8,207 nucleotides of DNA from Omnitrophica WOR_2 bacterium GWA2_47_8 (GTDB lineage Bacteria > Omnitrophota > Gorgyraeia > Zapsychrales > GWA2-47-8): assembly GCA_001805375.1 (NCBI GenBank), contig MHFY01000146.1, positions 12,156 through 20,362 of the forward strand, given 5' to 3'. A program made the position numbers and the translations under genes. Positions 6,001-8,207 of this stretch are shown here, in pieces. Within the stretch, counting starts at the first letter, position 1. Each line of letters begins with the position of its first letter. The notes under the pieces are model-generated. The model did no database searches, was not told the origin of the DNA, and worked only from the letters and a program-made list of their open reading frames with translations.

Positions 6001-8207
6001 AGAATTAGGCTTCGCGGAAGAAGAGGTCCTTTCTCATCTTCTGAAAGTTGTCTCCCTCGGCGGCGATCTTAATGTTGTGGACCGCGTTTTAAGCGTTGTC
6101 ATCAGCACTTTGGTTGAAGCCAGGCTTACCCGTTCCGTCATTCGTCCGGTCGTCCGGGAGGCGTTCGTTTATCTCTATGAGGACAGTTCAACGGCGGCCT
6201 TGGATAAGGTCTCGATCGATCTTAAGAATTCCAAGGTCATTTTTGACTTTAATGGAACGTTCGGCAATTCATCAGCGTCATTTTATTTCTCCGCGGAGGC
6301 CCCTGCCGAGGAAGAAGAAATGCCCTATGAGAACAGTAAAGAAACGGTCCTGGGCTTTATCACGGACACCCTGCGCGCCCAAGAGAACAGCACTTACGCG
6401 GCTTCTCTCGTCAAAGCTTATGCCGGTCTCAATGGGGCGGATGATGACGGATCCAGCGCGGCCCTGTTCTCTATCCTGCAGGTCTTTCTCAGCAGAGAGA
6501 ATATTTTGACCGCCTTGCCCAAGCTGATAAAAGAAAGAATTTTCAGGATGGCGGGTGGTATGGAGATCTTGGCAAACATGCGTAATAAGGAAGACCAGGA
6601 GGATGAAGCCTTCCCAATCGACGTTCATGAGATACAAGGGAGAGAAATCAACGTAAAGGTCAAAACCGAATTGATCGACGATACCATATCAGTGCGCTTT
6701 GAGGTCTCAAGGAATGAGAAGATATGTATTGATCTCATTAAGATGGAAAGTACTATCAGGCAAGGACTTGTCTCTGGTCTTGATCAGCAATCCAGAGAGG
6801 ATATTGTCGCATGGATAGGAAAGACACAGGGCGAATTTTATCTTGTTTTCCACGGCCGGGCCGGTAAGGTCACGTATGTTAAAGATAACACGATCTATAT
6901 TTCTTACCGGGCTTTGAGAGTCCCATCGTACGTGGAACATTTTGCCGGCCAGTACCGCGCTCTCCTCGGAGAGATCATTCTGCCGCATGAAGTGGACCAC
7001 CTTATCCATCCGGAGAAGAAACAGGATGTCCACCAACGGCTTTATTCAATATTAAGAGAAAATTCACGTTTTATCCATATTTTGACGGATGTTTTAAGGG
7101 CTAATAAAGAAAGTGGATCAATGGCCGCGGATCAGGAATTACAGGAAATGCTCTTGCGGATATATTTGGAGAAGATGGGCAACGGGCCGGCGCAGATTGA
7201 AAGGGTCATGGGTTACGTGTTCAGGCAATCCCGGAAGTTCCTGCTTGAAATTGCCGCGGGTGAGGCGCATTACGCGCAGCGTATCGCCGAACTTCATTCC
7301 GATTGGAACGTCCTAGCCACCGATATTTTTGATGTCTATGATCCTATCTTAATGCAGCGGGCTACGGCTGTTGCATGGGAAGCAGGTCGCCTGCATTCTC
7401 AAAGAGCCGACCTGGAAAATTTAAGTGTTCTTCGTGCGGATCTGGATATTTTCAATTATCTGCCGGATGGATCGATTGATATTATTCTGATGGTTAATCC
7501 TCCCAATAAAGAATTTGAATATTTGTCGGATAGTGCTTTACAGGTCTTGCCGTTAGATGCAGATCCGTTAAGGGTTTTATTGGCTAATTTGAAGATCGAA
7601 GGCCTTATCGGCAAATTCAAAACAGGCGGCCGAATTGTCATTAAACCGTTTGGAGCATTGCAACAGGTCAGGGACATGATCACCGAGTTTAGGTTAGAAG
7701 AAACAATTGAATTAAGTGAAAGCCGGTCCTTAGATGAAGTTTTCAAGGGAGAGATGCCTAAGACGGATCAGTATCAATCAGGCAATTCCCGTGTATTGAT
7801 CGGGACAATACGGCCGGCGGACAACAGCGTGTCCGAAAGACCGGTAAGCGGCCCGCGTGTCCCCGGCGCGTTGGGAATCTGGAAATATTTTGGCATTAGA
7901 AATCTTAAGGCCATCGGATGGATCGAAGGTATTGCGACCGCCATCATCTATGTCGCGATCGAGCTGCTGTTATTGTCCGTTTTGGCGCCGTTTTCCTCGC
8001 TGGTGGGAATAGGTTTATTCTTTGTGCCTATTCCCTGGATCATCGCGTTATCTTTCGCGGCCCATTATTACAGCGGTGTGCTTTTGGCCGACGGCGTGGT
8101 GGTTAAAAGGAATCAATATTTTGCCTGGAAGGCGACGGTAGCTGTTATGACCAGTCTTTTAGGATCCCTCTTGCTGATTGTATTAGGGATGGATTTTCTG
8201 TTCAGTA
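1..8207 (+). CDS. Giant multidomain protein, internal fragment open at both ends
   Basis: I read every codon from base 2 to base 8206: 2,735 consecutive sense codons and no stop. The start and stop lie outside the window; in-frame ATG codons such as bases 260-262 are internal, because the frame is already open upstream and no ribosome binding site marks them. Domains in order are: helical region, pyruvate-carboxylase-type carboxyltransferase, helical tail, zincin-like A, alpha/beta module, methyltransferase, linker, zincin-like B, helical region, zincin-like C, methyltransferase-like domain, linker, membrane helices. Recognisable motifs stay in one frame throughout, which argues against accidental openness or a hidden frameshift. 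The protein has one cysteine, residue 2242. Omnitrophota are known for mosaic giants of this kind, so I infer such a source. No single function can be assigned to the whole chain. Confidence is very high for coding and low for biological role. Confidence 0.96.
2..655 (+). other. N-terminal helical region of the fragment (residues 1-218), unknown
   Basis: This part is rich in Glu, Lys, Arg, Leu and Phe with few Gly or Pro, so it is predicted to be mostly alpha-helical. The first 30 residues are highly charged and may form a coiled coil or linker continuing from upstream. It does not look like the ATP-grasp biotin carboxylase that precedes the carboxyltransferase in true pyruvate carboxylases: I see no glycine-rich ATP loop. 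It runs directly into the carboxyltransferase domain, whose first strand begins near residue 218. I do not recognise the family. Confidence 0.6.
656..2311 (+). other. Pyruvate carboxylase-type carboxyltransferase domain (residues 219-770)
   Basis: This is a DRE-TIM barrel plus C-terminal helical part, as in pyruvate carboxylase, oxaloacetate decarboxylase alpha and transcarboxylase 5S, which move a carboxyl group between biotin and a 2-oxoacid. Landmarks: DTSPRDGHQS (223-232) for DTTFRDAHQS; WGG (262-264); MLLRG (411-415); VFRIFDAFND for the next strand; VIKDAGGLL (506-514) with the lysine that is carbamylated in the family; HTHDT (553-557) with two metal histidines; LSG...QP; PGGMKTN (660-665), matching PGGQFTN; and VTPSS (738-742). 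Using R. etli enzyme numbering from memory, R548, D549, Q552, R621, K718, H747, H749 and T882 correspond to R227, D228, Q231, R414, K508, H553, H555 and T664. Changed positions are D590 to Q268, N624 to Y417 and Y628 to L421. It may therefore bind metal and catalyse, possibly on another substrate. No biotin domain follows. Confidence 0.9.
902..1216 (+). other. Insertion of about 105 residues inside the carboxyltransferase barrel (residues 301-405)
   Basis: In pyruvate carboxylases the segment from WGGATFD through EDPWERL to FQMLLRG is short, about 40 residues. Here WGG is at 262, an EDP..NLR stretch at 290-297, and RIQMLLRG only at 408-415. The extra material is strongly charged and predicted helical, with many Lys, Arg, Asp and Glu. 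It sits between the second and third barrel strands, so it probably projects as a helical subdomain from the barrel edge. The frame and codon style do not change at its borders. I do not recognise it as a known domain. Confidence 0.7.
2312..3292 (+). other. Helical tail after the carboxyltransferase (residues 771-1097)
   Basis: This long, charged, mostly helical region has two stretches that weakly recall the helix DEDVLSYALYPKV of pyruvate carboxylase tails: LSYLYPDV at 809-816 and EDLLLLALFPKD at 1002-1013. If these are real, the region derives in part from the carboxylase allosteric/tetramerisation segment. The expected biotin carrier that should follow is absent: no MKM-type biotin motif is visible up to residue 1100. 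Residues 1060-1090 are rich in Arg, Glu and Lys and may be coiled coil. The function is unknown and the carboxylase resemblance is tentative. Confidence 0.5.
3293..3406 (+). other. Gly/Ala/Ser/Thr-rich linker (residues 1098-1135)
   Basis: A stretch of small and polar residues (Gly, Ala, Thr, Ser, Pro, His) with few hydrophobic or long charged side chains separates the helical tail from zincin-like module A. Composition of this kind is typical of flexible interdomain linkers. It is still in frame with both neighbours. Confidence 0.6.
3407..3811 (+). other. Zincin-like module A with HELFDH motif (residues 1136-1270)
   Basis: The order is: amphipathic helix; strand VDVVVTTD (1177-1184); a loop; edge strand with TVYLH (1212-1216); then a helix with RHELFDH (1232-1238, bases 3695-3715). 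A strand followed by a helix carrying HE..H is the core of zinc metallopeptidases of the zincin fold. Here the second His is one position too far (HE, three residues, H), so classical zinc binding is doubtful. An Asn-Glu pair follows at 1242-1243 and might give a third ligand. The same strand signature recurs in module B (VIVTTD ... LYIH ... HERFH), which suggests internal duplication. It could be an inactive peptidase-like binding module or one with a variant metal site. Substrate unknown. Confidence 0.55.
3854..4471 (+). other. Unassigned alpha/beta module (residues 1285-1490)
   Basis: Three hydrophobic strands alternate with helices: KKIIVLGKSADLI (1308-1320), IHLFDFSGG (1341-1349) and NIVFVNEVSHFSNMT (1381-1395). 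The last resembles a phosphoribosyltransferase PRPP loop (hydrophobic strand, two acidic residues, then a small-residue turn ending in Thr), but Asn replaces the first acid and the TGxT turn is not kept. The second half is rich in Asp, Tyr and Trp with a YDGQTHGLEWADW stretch. It lies between zincin-like module A and the first methyltransferase. I cannot name the family; a degenerate phosphoribosyltransferase-like fold is one reading, and a generic Rossmann-like fold is another. Confidence 0.5.
4472..5131 (+). other. Class I SAM-dependent methyltransferase domain, NPIF type (residues 1491-1710)
   Basis: Motif I is intact: ILDLGTGSGILAIALA (1541-1556), the SAM-binding glycine loop. The next strand RVVAVDI (1561-1567) ends in the acidic residue that normally holds the ribose hydroxyls. 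Motif IV is FDMVVFHNPIF (1612-1622). An N-P-P-Y-like motif at this place marks methyltransferases acting on side-chain amide or base amino nitrogens (PrmC/HemK, RsmC and relatives). LKAGGEAYTLTL and YPPFAIYRV look like the last strands. The upstream stretch around TYGPDSVTSNMFLDW resembles the helix before motif I in PrmC-like enzymes. All expected core elements are present, so it is likely able to bind SAM. The second Pro of NPPY is Ile and Tyr is Phe, and the substrate cannot be inferred. Confidence 0.82.
5132..5254 (+). other. Interdomain linker (residues 1711-1751)
   Basis: This segment is rich in Gly, Ala, Asn, Pro and Glu (for example MPGAIHNAAPFGPTAE), with little predicted secondary structure. 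It joins the first methyltransferase to zincin-like module B. Confidence 0.6.
5255..5746 (+). other. Zincin-like module B with complete HExxH (HERFH) (residues 1752-1915)
   Basis: The order is: helix; strand FVVIVTTD (1798-1805); a loop; edge strand ILYIH (1830-1834); helix; then GHERFH (1864-1869), with the HERFH core at 1865-1869 (bases 5594-5608). HExxH gives two zinc-binding His and the catalytic Glu of zincin metallopeptidases. It is followed by DNESEA (1873-1878), a good candidate for the third, glutamate ligand of a compact gluzincin. The strand pattern V-V-T-T-D and Y-I-H is shared with module A, and the HE-to-NE distance is the same in both (nine residues from first His to Asn). This is the module most likely to be an active peptidase. 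No substrate can be proposed. Confidence 0.65.
5747..6616 (+). other. Helical region with acidic linker (residues 1916-2205)
   Basis: Residues 1916-2070 form successive amphipathic helices rich in Leu, Val, Asp and Glu, possibly a helical-repeat scaffold. Around 2072-2096 two short strands appear (VSIDL, KVIFDFNGTF, SFYFS). Residues 2097-2110 are an acidic, Ala/Pro/Glu-rich linker with four Glu in a row. More helices follow to 2205. The FDFNGT stretch recalls haloacid dehalogenase motif I, but the second Asp is Asn and no later motifs are seen. No family is recognised; it may be a spacer between zincin-like modules B and C. Confidence 0.5.
6617..7141 (+). other. Zincin-like module C with HEVDH motif (residues 2206-2380)
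   Basis: Strands around 2211-2245 precede a helix, the strand EFYLVFHG (2278-2285), edge strand NTIYIS (2296-2301), and a helix with LPHEVDH (2327-2333). The HEVDH core spans bases 6986-7000 and meets the HExxH pattern. Third-ligand candidates are His2336, Glu2338 and His2346, and I cannot choose among them. The strand, edge strand and HE helix order matches modules A and B, though the TTD signature is lost. The single cysteine of the window, residue 2242, lies in this module's first half. It is probably a third diverged copy of the same peptidase-like fold. Activity is possible but unproven. Confidence 0.55.
7142..7813 (+). other. Methyltransferase-like domain with degraded SAM loop (residues 2381-2604)
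   Basis: The fold pattern is that of a class I methyltransferase: FLLEIAAGEAHYAQRI (2413-2428) at motif I, WNVLATDI (2435-2442) at motif II, IDIILMVNPP (2492-2501) at motif IV, and TGGRIVIKPFG near the C-terminal strands. In motif I the usual E-x-G-x-G-x-G is here E-I-A-A-G-E-A, so two of three glycines are alanines, which could weaken or remove SAM binding. Motif IV keeps a clean N-P-P. TrmB-like or other nucleic-acid methyltransferases share the opening LEIG.G pattern, but the family cannot be fixed by eye. It directly follows zincin-like module C, echoing the earlier A-then-methyltransferase order, with module B between the two pairs. Confidence 0.68.
7814..7867 (+). other. Pro/Ser-rich linker (residues 2605-2622)
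   Basis: A short stretch rich in Pro, Ser, Arg and Gly links the second methyltransferase-like domain to the membrane region. It is likely unstructured. Confidence 0.55.
7868..8206 (+). other. Transmembrane region, about three helices (residues 2623-2735, continues)
   Basis: Three hydrophobic segments are visible: about 2644-2662 (IATAIIYVAIELLLLSVLA), about 2667-2687 (LVGIGLFFVPIPWIIALSF) and about 2711-2734 (from ATVAVMTSLLG). Positive residues occur just before the first (WKYFGIRNLK) and between the second and third (VVKRNQ). By the positive-inside rule this puts the preceding 2,600 residues in the cytoplasm. The region runs to the end of the window in frame, so more helices may follow. 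I do not recognise a transporter or enzyme family. It probably anchors the chain in the inner membrane. Confidence 0.75.

Noticed and set aside
6239..6262. FDFNGT, resembling haloacid dehalogenase motif I (DxDGT)
   Set aside because: The second catalytic Asp is Asn and no downstream Thr/Ser, Lys or acidic motifs of that family follow. Probably a chance likeness in a beta hairpin.
6096..6509. Overlapping + strand open frame of 137 codons in another phase
   Set aside because: It lies inside the giant frame, its translation is an Arg/Ser/Pro-rich string without domain motifs, and the giant frame has coherent helices here. It is a shadow frame.
6278..6637. Minus-strand open frame of 119 codons
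   Set aside because: It is antisense to the giant gene, has no recognisable domain and no ribosome binding site, and arises from the codon composition of the + strand.
6707..7036. Minus-strand open frame of 109 codons
   Set aside because: It is antisense to zincin-like module C, whose HEVDH motif and strand pattern show that the + strand is the coding one.
1..8207. tRNA, rRNA, CRISPR, insertion sequence, promoter or terminator
   Set aside because: The whole window is coding in one frame. I saw no repeat-spacer pattern, terminal inverted repeats or convincing hairpin followed by a T-run.

Overview
The window contains no complete gene and no intergenic space. It is the inside of one very large protein-coding gene on the + strand. 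Reading codons from base 2, all 2,735 codons to base 8206 are sense codons, with no stop. The frame is open at both ends, so neither the start nor the stop codon of this gene is here. Residue numbers below count from the codon at bases 2-4. A search that needs both a start and a stop inside the window would miss this gene and return only short overlapping frames.

Organism: a mosaic protein of more than 2,700 residues, mixing soluble enzyme folds, peptidase-like modules and membrane helices, with intermediate GC, is what is known from Omnitrophota (formerly OP3 / Candidatus Omnitrophica), which encode some of the largest bacterial proteins reported. This is inference from architecture and style. 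No marker gene is present, and other phyla with giant genes remain possible.

Layout by residue: 1-218, helical region of unknown function. 219-770, carboxyltransferase domain of the pyruvate carboxylase / oxaloacetate decarboxylase type, with metal and catalytic residues kept, some substrate-pocket residues changed, and an extra segment of about 105 residues inside the barrel. 771-1100, helical tail with weak carboxylase resemblance and no biotin attachment site. 1136-1270, zincin-like module A (HELFDH). 1285-1490, unassigned alpha/beta module. 1491-1710, class I SAM-dependent methyltransferase with an NPIF motif. 1711-1751, linker. 1752-1915, zincin-like module B (HERFH). 1916-2205, helical region with an acidic linker. 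2206-2380, zincin-like module C (HEVDH). 2381-2604, second methyltransferase-like domain with a degraded glycine motif. 2605-2622, Pro/Ser-rich linker. 2623-2735, about three transmembrane helices, continuing past the window end.

How it may work together: the order suggests a membrane-attached polypeptide in which peptidase-like modules alternate with methyltransferase-like modules, downstream of a carboxyltransferase barrel. Positive charges flanking the membrane helices favour the large N-terminal part being cytoplasmic. The whole stretch encodes only one cysteine. Substrates and biological role cannot be read from the sequence. No RNA gene, mobile element, CRISPR array, promoter or terminator was seen.
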